Positions 7,900 through 16,232 of a stretch of 64,000 nt of DNA are shown one piece after another. The stretch covers positions 4,054,216-4,118,215 of the forward strand of contig NC_014121.1 in NCBI RefSeq assembly GCF_000025565.1, in the 5' to 3' direction. The position numbers and the translations under genes were made by a program. This stretch comes from Enterobacter cloacae subsp. cloacae ATCC 13047 (GTDB lineage: Bacteria; Pseudomonadota; Gammaproteobacteria; Enterobacterales; Enterobacteriaceae). A model generated the notes under the pieces. That model worked only from the letters and a program-made list of their open reading frames with translations. It was not told the origin of the DNA and did no database searches. Within the stretch, counting starts at the first letter, position 1, and each line of letters opens with the position of its first letter.

Positions 7900-8226
7900 G
7901 TGATAGATGCGCAACAGGAAGCGAAACTTCGTTCATACGGGTTTACTGATAAAAACATTACAGCTTTGCGTGCCGTACTTGAAGATCCGAAACGTAAAGA
8001 TCGGACTCTGCATTCACTTTTAGTTGAGCTAAAACGACGCTTCTACACGACCTGGATCATTGTCATTGGTTTACTGTTTTTTGCTACCTATGCCACTATC
8101 ACTAATGATTATGATAATGGTTGGGTTTATTTCGCAACAATTATCGTTTTATCTCTTTTTATACTGGGAATGGCCCCGCTGTCTGTTTCATGTAAGGCGG
8201 TGAAATTTTTACGCAACGAAGATTAA
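7900..8226 (+). CDS. Small membrane protein of unknown function
   Basis: 108 residues from a GTG start with a CAGGAG site at 7888-7893. Residues about 1-45 are hydrophilic and helical. Two membrane segments follow (about 48-67 and 75-95), joined by a short loop rich in Asn and Asp, and the end is basic. I do not recognise the family. The surrounding segment 7622-9240 holds only small unknown genes and looks like a low-GC insertion. Confidence 0.55.
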   Translation: MIDAQQEAKLRSYGFTDKNITALRAVLEDPKRKDRTLHSLLVELKRRFYTTWIIVIGLLFFATYATITNDYDNGWVYFATIIVLSLFILGMAPLSVSCKAVKFLRNED

Positions 8227-8429
8227 CTCTCCTTTCTGCCTGGCGAGCAAACTCTTGTTCATCGGTATTATAGGTTTTCCCATTTTATAAAGTTTATGGG
8301 CTAATTTTTTCACCTTTAATAGCCTATGTCGGCCCTGTCATCAAATACGATGAGGCGTTACATTAAAACTATTTTCATGCGTTCAATATAAAAAGCATAA
8401 AAACATTTCTGTAATTACAGGGATGACTA

Positions 8430-8849
8430 ATGAATGTTGCATTCAAAAAATTGTATAGTGTTTATATAAGGAGAAAATTAGCCAGAGATATTATCTCTAC
8501 CGCGTTGTTCGTCATGATGAGGTGCTGAATAGGATTCACATACCCCGCCGTTGCTGGAGCAATGCAGAATGATCAGAGAGCCTTTTCTACTGCTCTTGCT
8601 TCGCTGCAAGGAAAGGCGTCAAATTTTGCAGCACATTGTATACAGGACTCGCGTGTCAGACAGCAGTATTTGCGCGATATTCTGAAAATGTCTGCTGAGT
8701 TTGTGCAAGCAGTGGTAGCCACGGGTGTGTGCGCAGCAACTGCACCCGTTTGTATTGGTGTTGCGGCATTAGTGGGCGGAATTCTTGCGTCGATTGGAAC
8801 AGACCTCCTGTTCGGAACCGTGTATGTTTCACCGCAAGGGAGAAATTAA
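8430..8849 (+). pseudogene. Possible interrupted small gene (in-frame TGA), or a 95-residue ORF from 8562
   Basis: An ATG at 8430, preceded by AGGGA, opens a frame (MNVAFKKLYSVYIRRKLARD...) that stops at TGA 8526-8528. The same frame then runs without another stop to 8849. Read through, the product would be about 139 residues with a C-terminal hydrophobic hairpin (VQAVVATGVCAATAPVCIGVAALVGGILASIG). Alternatively translation starts at the ATG at 8562 with GGAG only 3 bases upstream, giving 95 residues. I cannot tell a nonsense mutation from a genuine short gene. The stop abuts the next gene's start, so the two are coupled. I do not recognise the protein. Confidence 0.4.
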
Positions 8850-8850
8850 A

Positions 8851-9240
8851 ATGCATTTGACTGAAACCCAGCTGATCGCCCGCGTCCCCGTCTGGCACGC
8901 CTTATCAGAACTTTTTTCCGGGCGTGAACTCCAGGAGTATGACTATCAATGGATGGCAGAGGTGCTGAAAAAATCCGAATTAAACCGGGAAGAGATCTTC
9001 AGAATTGTGGATGAGGAAGTCGCCCCTGCTCTACAGGCTAACCTGCTTTACAACCCAACGCCGGTGATGGACGGTTGGTCAGAGGAAGACATCAAACGGC
9101 TTGTGACAGCGTATTTGAACAGAAAGCCGACAATTATCGAACGCATCATTCCGGCCCGGGTACTGTTAAAACAACGGCGCAAACACATCAGCAAGGAACT
9201 TAACAGGCTATCCGCTGAGCTTGATAACGGCTTGTCATAA
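8851..9240 (+). CDS. DUF7079-like small cytoplasmic protein
   Basis: 129 residues starting at ATG 8851, one base after the preceding stop, with AAGGGAGA at 8836-8843. A longer frame from 8785 would overlap the upstream gene and lacks a ribosome site. The pattern VWHALSELFSGRELQEYDYQWMAEVLKKS...EIFRIVDEEVAPALQANL resembles the DUF7079 family of acidic helical proteins. The tail is basic (ARVLLKQRRKHISKEL). Pairing of a hydrophobic upstream product with a small soluble downstream one is the layout of toxin/immunity pairs, but no direct evidence supports that here. Confidence 0.6.
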   Translation: MHLTETQLIARVPVWHALSELFSGRELQEYDYQWMAEVLKKSELNREEIFRIVDEEVAPALQANLLYNPTPVMDGWSEEDIKRLVTAYLNRKPTIIERIIPARVLLKQRRKHISKELNRLSAELDNGLS

Positions 9241-9298
9241 GTTATAAAGCGAGATGATAACCAAAGAACGTTAATAGCACAGGCCTTCCCGCAAAAAC

Positions 9299-9333
9299 AA
9301 AAGCCCGCACACCTCAGGAATGCGGGCTTTTTT
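9299..9333. terminator. Strong bidirectional intrinsic terminator
   Basis: AAAAGCCCGCA and TGCGGGCTTTTTT form a GC-rich stem with an 11-base loop and T-runs on both strands. It separates the plus-strand DUF7079-like gene from the minus-strand dioxygenase operon that ends at 9352. Confidence 0.9.
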
Positions 9334-9351
9334 ATACCAGCAAGGTCACCC

Positions 9352-10362
9352 TTACTCGGCGACCACAAACCCCGGCAGATCGGCATCGAAGTAGTTATGA
9401 TACATATTCATCACCTCGGGATTACGGAAGCTGTAGGTTTTCAGCAGCCAGCGTTTTTCCGCTGAGTATGGATCTCTCACCTGGATGATTTCCCGGTTGT
9501 GTAAAGAGTCCTGATTGGCGAAGGAGAACAGGTCGCCTTTGTTAATAGCAACGCGGCCTTTTGCCGCTTTGGTGATGGCCACCTTAAGGTCAATTAATGC
9601 TTTGATCGCCTCTGCTGGCGCATCCGGAGAATACGTTGTGCGTGTGTCGTAGTAACGGAAAGTATGAATATTCTCCAGGATCGGATGCAGCTCAGAATCA
9701 ATCTGGCTGGCGTTCGAGTCGCGAGAGTATTCATCAAAAGGGGTAATAAAAAGTGGCTTTCGTAACCACTCCTGGGATTCAGCCTTCAAATTATCCAGAA
9801 TCGCTTTACCGTCCAGGTAGCCGGTAAAAATCAGGTTTTCTTCGCTGCAACGCATGCCTAATAAACTGAGAAAATCAGCACGTACCGGGTGAGCGGTGCG
9901 ATCGTTGTGGTAATAAAGTTCGCCGTCCGTTTTTTGCGTTTGTGTGTTGCTGTATTTTTTGTCGGCATAAACATCATGGAAAAAATCACCGTTGTTGCGC
10001 GTACGGTAGGCCAGTAACGGGGAGTCGGTGAGCTGTGCGAACAGCTCCAGCAGCGCCTCTCCTACAAAGGTGAGCTTTTTGGCGTACTTATCGTTAACGG
10101 GATTGGACTGATCAAATTCAGGAATGATGGTGTCGAGTGGTACGTTTTTTAATAAATGCGCGTTAATGCCTTGATCCTTGCGCTCTTGCCTGACGCGCTC
10201 GCAGGCCTGAACAAAAAAAGTGGGCACCAGACCATTTTCGATGAGTTCGGTGATGGACTGCTTGAAGAGTTTGTAGTCTGTATAAGGGCTGATGGTGACA
10301 CGGCTGATAAGTTTTGATAGCTCATCTTTTTGAAGATCGTTAAACTCTAGCTGGGTGATCAT
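9352..10362 (-). CDS. TauD/clavaminate-synthase-like Fe(II)/2-oxoglutarate dioxygenase
   Basis: 336 residues. The facial triad is visible: H152-N153-D154 in ELYYHNDRTAHP and a distal H288 in QDSLHNREI, with R296 placed to bind 2-oxoglutarate. The surrounding FLSLLGMRCSEE and GDLFSFANQ are typical of the clavaminate-synthase branch, which includes hydroxylases of free Lys, Arg, Asn and related amino acids. A hydroxylated amino acid or small acid is therefore the likely product, but the substrate is not readable. It is the last gene of a minus-strand operon, 87 bases after the LeuD-like gene. It ends at a strong terminator. Confidence 0.85.
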   Translation of the reverse strand: MITQLEFNDLQKDELSKLISRVTISPYTDYKLFKQSITELIENGLVPTFFVQACERVRQERKDQGINAHLLKNVPLDTIIPEFDQSNPVNDKYAKKLTFVGEALLELFAQLTDSPLLAYRTRNNGDFFHDVYADKKYSNTQTQKTDGELYYHNDRTAHPVRADFLSLLGMRCSEENLIFTGYLDGKAILDNLKAESQEWLRKPLFITPFDEYSRDSNASQIDSELHPILENIHTFRYYDTRTTYSPDAPAEAIKALIDLKVAITKAAKGRVAINKGDLFSFANQDSLHNREIIQVRDPYSAEKRWLLKTYSFRNPEVMNMYHNYFDADLPGFVVAE

Positions 10363-10449
10363 AGTTTGATTGCCTTATGTACGCTCAAAACAGACGCTGC
10401 ACCCTGAGAAAGTAAGGCGTCTTGTTTTGAGTCTTATGGTTGTATTGGA

Positions 10450-10989
10450 TTAAATCTTTCCTGTTTGCCTTGCGTAAGCGAACAAGCCACCGGCGGCGAC
10501 AATGTTCGCAAGTTCCCCTACCGGAGCGGTTTTCAGAATCCCATCAGCAGTACCAATCTGATGAGCGTCTAAATCGATTTCAATGGTATCCCCCGTTTTC
10601 AGCGCACGGATATCACAGCCTTCATTCAGCGTGACGGGCATGATTTGCCCCGTGGATACACAGTTACGGAAAAATATGCGGGCGAACGACTGGGCGACGA
10701 CGGCCTTCACGCCGGATGCTCCCAGGGCCACCACCGCATGCTCGCGCGATGAGCCACAGCCGAAATTTTTCCCGGCCACAATAAAGTCATAACCGGCTCG
10801 CTGCGTCTGCGGGTTAATAAACGGCAGCGCCCCTTCCGGCAGTCCGCACATGGCGAGCGTTGCCAGCTCTTCACGCCCCTCGGCAGAGGCCGGGTTAATT
10901 TTCAAATATTCAGCCGTTAATATCTGGTCGGTATCGATATTGTCGCCTAACACATAAACTGTACCGCGCATTACGTTATTAATAGTCAT
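10450..10989 (-). CDS. LeuD-like aconitase-superfamily small subunit
   Basis: 179 residues. It has the swivel-domain fold of isopropylmalate dehydratase/homoaconitase small subunits: DNIDTDQILTAEYL near the start and GKNFGCGSSREHAVVALG in the middle. Its start overlaps the large-subunit gene by 11 bases, so the two make one enzyme. Housekeeping LeuD of enterobacteria is about 200 residues and sits in leuABCD; this shorter form in a different context is a specialised paralogue, closer to archaeal-type or pathway-specific isomerases. The substrate is unknown. Confidence 0.88.
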   Translation of the reverse strand: MTINNVMRGTVYVLGDNIDTDQILTAEYLKINPASAEGREELATLAMCGLPEGALPFINPQTQRAGYDFIVAGKNFGCGSSREHAVVALGASGVKAVVAQSFARIFFRNCVSTGQIMPVTLNEGCDIRALKTGDTIEIDLDAHQIGTADGILKTAPVGELANIVAAGGLFAYARQTGKI

Positions 10990-12334
10990 TAGTTAAGTAC
11001 CGTTCTGGATTAGTAATAAAACCGGTCACTGCCGCAGCAGCCACTGCATAAGGAGAGGCCAGATAAATCATCGCGCCTTTATTTCCCATCCGCCCCACAA
11101 AGTTACGGTTGGTGGTGGAGATCACGCTTATCGGATCCCTGACTCTCCCAAAGGTGTCCGCTGGCCCGCCACAGCAAGCCGCGCAGCCGGGTTCAGAAGA
11201 TAATTTAACGCCAGCCCGGGTCAGGATTTCATACACGGATCGGCCCTTCACCTGGGTGGTGATCAGATTATGAAAAACCTCTTTGGTCGCGGGAACGGCG
11301 TAGGTTGGGATGGCCACCTTGCGCTGCCACAGTATTTCCGCAGCAGCGATAAAATCATCCGTTTTACCGCCCGTGCAGGAGCCAATATAGGCTTGCGAAA
11401 TGGCAATATTTTCCAGTTGTGCCACTGCCACCACATTATCCGGGGAGTGTGGCCGCGCAATCACGCTGGTTAATGCCGAGACGTCAATATCAATCGTGCG
11501 GACGTAATGCGCGTTTTCATCAGGCGCCAGCACGGAATACGGGACGGTAGTTCTGGTCGCCAGGTAATCCAGCGTGGCCTGGTTTGGCACCATAATGCCG
11601 TTTTTAGCCCCGCACTCCACAACCATATTGCACATCGTCATTCGCTCTTCGACCGATAATTCATCGATGACGTTGCCGGTAAATTCGATGGCATTATAGG
11701 TCGCCCCTTCCACGCCCAGCTCTTTCATTAACACCAGAATTAAATCTTTCGCCTGAACGCTTTTCGCTTTTTTACCGTAGTAATTCACTTTTATGGTGGC
11801 GGGGACCATCAACGGGATCTCCCCCGTACCCAGGGCATACGCCCCGTCGGTGATCCCCACGCCAATGGCGAAGGTGCCAAAGGCCCCGGCGGTCACGGTG
11901 TGAGAATCGGTCCCCAACAACACCTCTCCCGGCCGGGTGTGTCCCCCTTCCGCCAGGCCGATATGACACACGCCTTTATAGTCCGGGGTGCCCACATCAT
12001 AAAAATGGGTAATATTTTGCGCTTTTGCGAATTCCCGCATTACCCGAATATTTTGATTCGCCTGCGGGTCGGCGGAATAAACAAAGTGGTCAGGGATCAT
12101 AATAAAGCGATCCGGATTCCAGACTTTTGCCTCTTCACCAAATTCTTTTTTAAATACGCTGGCGACGCCAGGCGTGCAGGGATCGTGGGACATTAATACA
12201 TCAACATTCACGAAAAGCACTTCACCCGGTGAAACATGCGATCTCTTGCTGGCTCTGGCGATTATTTTTTCGGTTAACGTCATCCCCGGCTTTATATTTA
12301 CCGACGCATAATCATCAGTTTCGTGAATATTCAT
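10979..12334 (-). CDS. LeuC-like aconitase-superfamily large subunit
   Basis: 451 residues from ATG 12334, which follows a clear GAGGAGAG site; an in-frame ATG at 12391 is less likely. The 4Fe-4S ligands are in YIGSCTGGKTDDF and EPGCAACCGGP, and GTDSHTVTAGAFGTFAIGVG is the conserved substrate-domain stretch. The family performs dehydration/rehydration of malate-type 2- or 3-hydroxy acids. The CAACCGG form of the second cysteine motif is unlike enterobacterial LeuC, as I recall it, and supports a specialised enzyme. It is coupled to the small-subunit gene. A 108-base gap separates it from the MFS gene upstream, so an internal promoter is possible. Confidence 0.88.
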   Translation of the reverse strand: MNIHETDDYASVNIKPGMTLTEKIIARASKRSHVSPGEVLFVNVDVLMSHDPCTPGVASVFKKEFGEEAKVWNPDRFIMIPDHFVYSADPQANQNIRVMREFAKAQNITHFYDVGTPDYKGVCHIGLAEGGHTRPGEVLLGTDSHTVTAGAFGTFAIGVGITDGAYALGTGEIPLMVPATIKVNYYGKKAKSVQAKDLILVLMKELGVEGATYNAIEFTGNVIDELSVEERMTMCNMVVECGAKNGIMVPNQATLDYLATRTTVPYSVLAPDENAHYVRTIDIDVSALTSVIARPHSPDNVVAVAQLENIAISQAYIGSCTGGKTDDFIAAAEILWQRKVAIPTYAVPATKEVFHNLITTQVKGRSVYEILTRAGVKLSSEPGCAACCGGPADTFGRVRDPISVISTTNRNFVGRMGNKGAMIYLASPYAVAAAAVTGFITNPERYLTNDY

Positions 12335-12442
12335 TTTTCTCTCCTCTTTATCTGATGGGGAAATTACACCGTACAGAGGAGGGGCTTTCAACGGGAATCC
12401 GTTATTCGTCAGATTAGTTTCATTTTGCGTATGAATTGTTCC

Positions 12443-13669
12443 TCAGGTGGAACTGTGCTCCCCGCTGCGCAAATTCTTTAAGTAAAGCAGTGCAGATATG
12501 CATACCACCAGAATATAGATCAGGCAGAAGATCAGCATCAGCGTGGAAAAGTCCCGGCTCACCAGCAGCCACGCCCCAACGGCCAGTAAAAAAGCATTGG
12601 CCAGCCCGAAATCACGCTCCATGCGCCCGAACACGCGCATACGTTCATCCGGGGTATTGGCAGAGAGATCGAGGTTAGCAAGCGTGACGGGCCGGATCGT
12701 CCCGGAGCCAAACCCCAGCAGCACCAGCGCCAGCAGCCCGGAGACAAAATAGTCCATGCCTCTCGCTGCAAGCCATTCATTGCTGGCAAAAAGCCCCAGC
12801 GCCGCCGTCATAAAAAGGCTTGTCGTCGCCAGTAACGCCGTTACCCCAAACCGTGCGATAAACGGCCCGGCTATTTTGATCGCCCCCCAGGACGAGAGTG
12901 TAAAGCAGCTCAGCACGGCACCGAAAAGCAGCGGGTCGACGTTCACCATAATAAAGTAGAACGGGATAAAGCCGATGAACGGCGCCAGCGTAAAAGCGCG
13001 TGAAATGGAATAGAACAGCATCCAGAAGAGCTGGTCCCCTCTGGGCGAAAAAGAGACCCGCTCAACAGGCCGGGCTGATTCGGGCTCTGCCTCCTGCACG
13101 CGAATCAACGCCACGCATCCGGCGGAGATAACGCTCACCACAATGGCGGCGATAAACGGCCACTGGGGGTTGTAGTCAAACAGAATACTCCCCAGCGATC
13201 CGGCGATCAGGGTGGCAATAAACATCCCGCTTTGCGACGTGGTCTGGATCTGCATAAACCGGTGCTGATCGCCTGCGGTGAGCTGGCGCAGCAGGGCCGC
13301 ATCCGTGGTCAGCGCAATGGTAAATCCCGCGCCGCCAAGCAGCTGCGACACCACCAGCAGAGGGAGGCTGACCTCACTTTGCCGGGTGCTCCAGAGCATC
13401 AGCGCCATTCCCAGCGCCTTCATCAGTTCGCCTGCAATCACCGTCTGTCTGGGTGACAAGAAGCGCAGCAGCCAGCCGGGTATGCCGCTGCTGAAGGTGC
13501 TGGTCAATCCATACAGCGCCAGCAGGAAAATAATCCGGTACATCCCCATGTCTATTGTCCAGAAATAGAGCAGCAAGACGGGAAGATGGAAATAGCAACG
13601 GGAAATAATACGGTAGGCCAGGAACAGGCCATGGTTGCCAGACCCGGGATGTAACCGGCGCGTCGTCAT
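12443..13669 (-). CDS. MFS transporter (12-TM type)
   Basis: 408 residues with about eleven or twelve hydrophobic segments and MFS-style loop residues between halves (VQEAEPESARPVERVSFSPRGDQ is the central cytoplasmic loop). The start overlaps the Sua5-like gene's stop as ATGA, so the two are translationally coupled. In this operon it most plausibly exports the product, perhaps with the HlyD-type protein. That protein normally pairs with 14-TM EmrB-type pumps, so the pairing is uncertain. Confidence 0.82.
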   Translation of the reverse strand: MTTRRLHPGSGNHGLFLAYRIISRCYFHLPVLLLYFWTIDMGMYRIIFLLALYGLTSTFSSGIPGWLLRFLSPRQTVIAGELMKALGMALMLWSTRQSEVSLPLLVVSQLLGGAGFTIALTTDAALLRQLTAGDQHRFMQIQTTSQSGMFIATLIAGSLGSILFDYNPQWPFIAAIVVSVISAGCVALIRVQEAEPESARPVERVSFSPRGDQLFWMLFYSISRAFTLAPFIGFIPFYFIMVNVDPLLFGAVLSCFTLSSWGAIKIAGPFIARFGVTALLATTSLFMTAALGLFASNEWLAARGMDYFVSGLLALVLLGFGSGTIRPVTLANLDLSANTPDERMRVFGRMERDFGLANAFLLAVGAWLLVSRDFSTLMLIFCLIYILVVCISALLYLKNLRSGEHSST

Positions 13670-14271
13670 GACGCCAGCATCGCCATAATATCCATATCTC
13701 CCGCACGAAGGATTTTAATCTCCTTCTCCAGTAACGAGACGATGGTGCTGGAGACCGTTGTCACCGGACGCTGGACTGCGGGCAGAATATAGCCCACACG
13801 GTCGCCAAACGTCTGGCGGGCGGCATCAATGTCGATCAGGCAGTCAGACTCCACGCCGGAAAGATTGGCAGAACTCATCCCCAGCGGGCGGCCAAACAGC
13901 GCAATCACCTCTCGCAACACGCTCTGATGATTGCACACCAGAGAGATGGATTCCGGCTTCAGATACGGGTTCTGCGGCACATTGTCCGATGCCGGAACCA
14001 CCACATTCAGCGCGCCGGGCATGGCACCAATCAGTTTGTCGAGCGCAGCGCGGTGCTGGACCTTATCGACGGCGATGTAATCCCATGCCTGCGCCGGTTC
14101 CGCGACGAAAAGCGTCAGCGGTTTCTGTCGTTCGCGTTTTTTGAGATCGTAAATTTTCTGGCAGGCGTCAATGTTCCACGGGTCTGCCGCCAGGGCGTAA
14201 TTCGTGTCCGTGGGGACCAGAACCACCTCGCCGCGCTTCAGGGCGGCGACCGTATTGTGTATATGCTGCAT
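13666..14271 (-). CDS. Sua5/YciO/YrdC-domain protein, canonical copy
   Basis: 201 residues. PTDTNYALAADP (about 20-31), KKRERQKPLTLFV (about 44-56), a PGALNVVVP segment and SSANLSG are all present, the full set of ATP/bicarbonate/amino-acid binding motifs of threonylcarbamoyl-adenylate synthases. Family members condense an amino acid, bicarbonate and ATP to a carbamoyl-adenylate. The genome's tRNA-modifying TsaC/YrdC should be elsewhere, so this copy is probably pathway-specific. It lies 12 bases after the HlyD-type gene and overlaps the MFS gene. Two divergent relatives lie at 16233 and 17051. Confidence 0.87.
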   Translation of the reverse strand: MQHIHNTVAALKRGEVVLVPTDTNYALAADPWNIDACQKIYDLKKRERQKPLTLFVAEPAQAWDYIAVDKVQHRAALDKLIGAMPGALNVVVPASDNVPQNPYLKPESISLVCNHQSVLREVIALFGRPLGMSSANLSGVESDCLIDIDAARQTFGDRVGYILPAVQRPVTTVSSTIVSLLEKEIKILRAGDMDIMAMLAS

Positions 14272-14283
14272 CTCTTTTCCTGT

Positions 14284-15510
14284 TTAAATGTTGACGGTTA
14301 CGCTACGGCCCGCGAGGCAGAAACTGGCGGGATCCGGCACGTCTTTCCAGTCGATATCGATATGTGCAGTCAGCACTTTCACGGGCAACTGCCGGCGCGC
14401 GATTTCAGGCGGGGGCTGTACGTCCCTCTCCCCGACCGCCACGCGTCCACTCCCTGCGCGGAGGGTTCTTATCGTTCCTTTCCAGCGCGTGGCGGATGCG
14501 GTGGTCAGACGCACCGTTACCGCCATCCCCGGGCGCAGACTGCCGGCGTCAGCCTCATCAAAAAACGCCTCTACCCAGCGGGTGCGGCAATCCAGAATGC
14601 GCACAATCGGGGTGCCGTTCTGAACGCTCGCACCACTCTCCTCCGTCACGTCCCAGATCACGCCGTCCGTGCTGCTGTTGAGCGCCGCCTGCTGACGGGA
14701 GTGAAGGAGCGCAGCGACTTCCTGAATGCTCTGCGTCGTCGCCTGCTTGCGGGCAATCAGCTGTAGCTTCTCCTGCTGCATATTCTCGATAGTGAGCGAC
14801 ATATCGCGCTGATTCTGCTGTGGCGCATCCAGCGTTCTTGGCCCTGTCAGCTGAAGGCCGGATTTGGCGGCATTCACGTCCAGTAAACGCTGACGGAGCT
14901 CGGCCGCTTTCGCCTCCTGGCTGGCCTGCAACACCCGCGTGTTGTTCTTACGCTCTTCATACTCCATGCGGCTGATGAAACGCTGCTGGTAGAGATTTTC
15001 ATAGCGCTGAAGCTGCTGTCGGGAGAAGGCAGTTTGCGCCGTAATCGCGCTCAGCTCCTCCTTCAGTTGCACAAACGTGGCAGCCGATTGTTTCTCACCT
15101 AACTGCTGCTGCATCCTGCTCTCGGCGAGGTACTGCTGCCGCTGCTGCTGATAAACCTGCAGTCGTTGATCGATCCCCGAAATTTGCTTGTCGAGTTCAG
15201 CAAGCTGGATCTCCAGCGCGCTGCGCTGGGCCACCAGGCCGGGGATCTGGTCGTTCGCCTGCGTGGTGACCACATTTCCCAGCGATTGCCGGGCCCGGAC
15301 CGCCTGTCCCGGCGCGATGTTCTTCGCCAGCACCAGCTGTCCCGGCAGCGGGGAGAGCACCGTGGATATTCGGCCATTGATAAAGGCCTCCTTGCTGGAG
15401 ACCCCCATTCCCGCAAAAAACAGCAGAACAATGGCCACCAGCACGCCACCCGCCACGCCCCATTTGAGCAGGCTATGCCGGGCGAAAACCGCTCTGATTC
15501 GGTTAATCAC
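14284..15510 (-). CDS. HlyD/EmrA-family membrane fusion protein
   Basis: 408 residues from GTG 15510, chosen because GAGG sits 5 bases upstream and only 10 bases separate it from the preceding gene; an ATG at 15558 would overlap that gene. One N-terminal membrane segment (WGVAGGVLVAIVLLFFAGM) is followed by a split biotinyl-lipoyl domain, a long alpha-helical hairpin rich in Gln, Leu and Arg (about 90-270) and a C-terminal beta-barrel (WVEAFFDEADAGSLRPGMAVTVRL). This is the periplasmic adaptor of tripartite export. No outer-membrane factor is encoded nearby in this operon, so TolC would be shared. Confidence 0.85.
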   Translation of the reverse strand: MINRIRAVFARHSLLKWGVAGGVLVAIVLLFFAGMGVSSKEAFINGRISTVLSPLPGQLVLAKNIAPGQAVRARQSLGNVVTTQANDQIPGLVAQRSALEIQLAELDKQISGIDQRLQVYQQQRQQYLAESRMQQQLGEKQSAATFVQLKEELSAITAQTAFSRQQLQRYENLYQQRFISRMEYEERKNNTRVLQASQEAKAAELRQRLLDVNAAKSGLQLTGPRTLDAPQQNQRDMSLTIENMQQEKLQLIARKQATTQSIQEVAALLHSRQQAALNSSTDGVIWDVTEESGASVQNGTPIVRILDCRTRWVEAFFDEADAGSLRPGMAVTVRLTTASATRWKGTIRTLRAGSGRVAVGERDVQPPPEIARRQLPVKVLTAHIDIDWKDVPDPASFCLAGRSVTVNI

Positions 15511-15520
15511 ACACGCCTCA

Positions 15521-15997
15521 TTAACGCTTATACAGCGTGACGACGCTGGCTTTCTCAAGGGTATGCATGTTGATGAGGAAACGTATCACCGCGTTTGGCA
15601 GATCCGGCGTCACGCCCAGGTCATCGCAGCTCAGGGCGTGCAGGGTGAAGATATAGCGGTGCGGAATATCCCCCTCTGGCGGGCAGCAACCGCCGTAGCC
15701 AGGCGCACCAAAATCGGAGCTGGCGTGTTTGATGTCGGGTGTGTTCGCCGGGTTTCCCGCGCCTGCCGCAAGCCCGGTCAGGCTGGCAGGAATGTTATAC
15801 GCCACCCAGTGCCAGAAACCGCTGCCCGTTGGCGCATCAGGATCGTACGCGGTTACGGCAAAACTTTTGGTTCCCTGCGGGACATTTTCCCAGGACAAGG
15901 CGGGCGAGACATTATCGCCATTCCCCCCAAAATTATGATATTCGTTCGCTTTGGAGAGAAAAGCGTAGTCACTTAAACCTGCAATAGATACTTTCAT
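15521..15997 (-). CDS. YbhB/YbcL-family PEBP-like protein
   Basis: 158 residues. DPDAPTGSGFWHWV and GYGGCCPPEGDIPHRYIFTLHAL are the two ligand-pocket motifs of bacterial phosphatidylethanolamine-binding-like proteins, called Raf-kinase-inhibitor-like in databases. The biochemical role of the family is unclear; small-molecule or anion binding is usual. No signal peptide is visible, so it is cytoplasmic. It is the first gene of the minus-strand operon running through the HlyD, Sua5, MFS, LeuC, LeuD and dioxygenase genes. Confidence 0.88.
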   Translation of the reverse strand: MKVSIAGLSDYAFLSKANEYHNFGGNGDNVSPALSWENVPQGTKSFAVTAYDPDAPTGSGFWHWVAYNIPASLTGLAAGAGNPANTPDIKHASSDFGAPGYGGCCPPEGDIPHRYIFTLHALSCDDLGVTPDLPNAVIRFLINMHTLEKASVVTLYKR

Positions 15998-16232
15998 AGC
16001 GTTAACCTCTGTTTGAAAATCGGTATTTACCGGTGGGTTGTTCTATTGGTAACCGATTGAAAGCAAAACCGGTAACAGAATTAACCAACCCGGCATATTG
16101 CCCAGGAATAACGCGATATTGTTCCAACACTGAAACAATGCGGTGAAAATTTCTCTGCTGATTGCGAAGCCTCTTATTACACGACATCCTTTCCCTAAAT
16201 TTATGACACCAGTGCGGTGCAGGGAGAATTGA
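15998..16232. promoter_or_regulatory. Divergent promoter region of the Sua5/LeuCD locus
   Basis: 235 bases between the divergent YbhB-like and second Sua5-like genes. The segment is AT-richer than the flanking genes and carries several copies of a CCGGTAA/TTACCGG-like half-site (for example around 16025-16040 and 16068-16074), which could be regulator sites. Promoter hexamers were not assigned. Confidence 0.4.
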
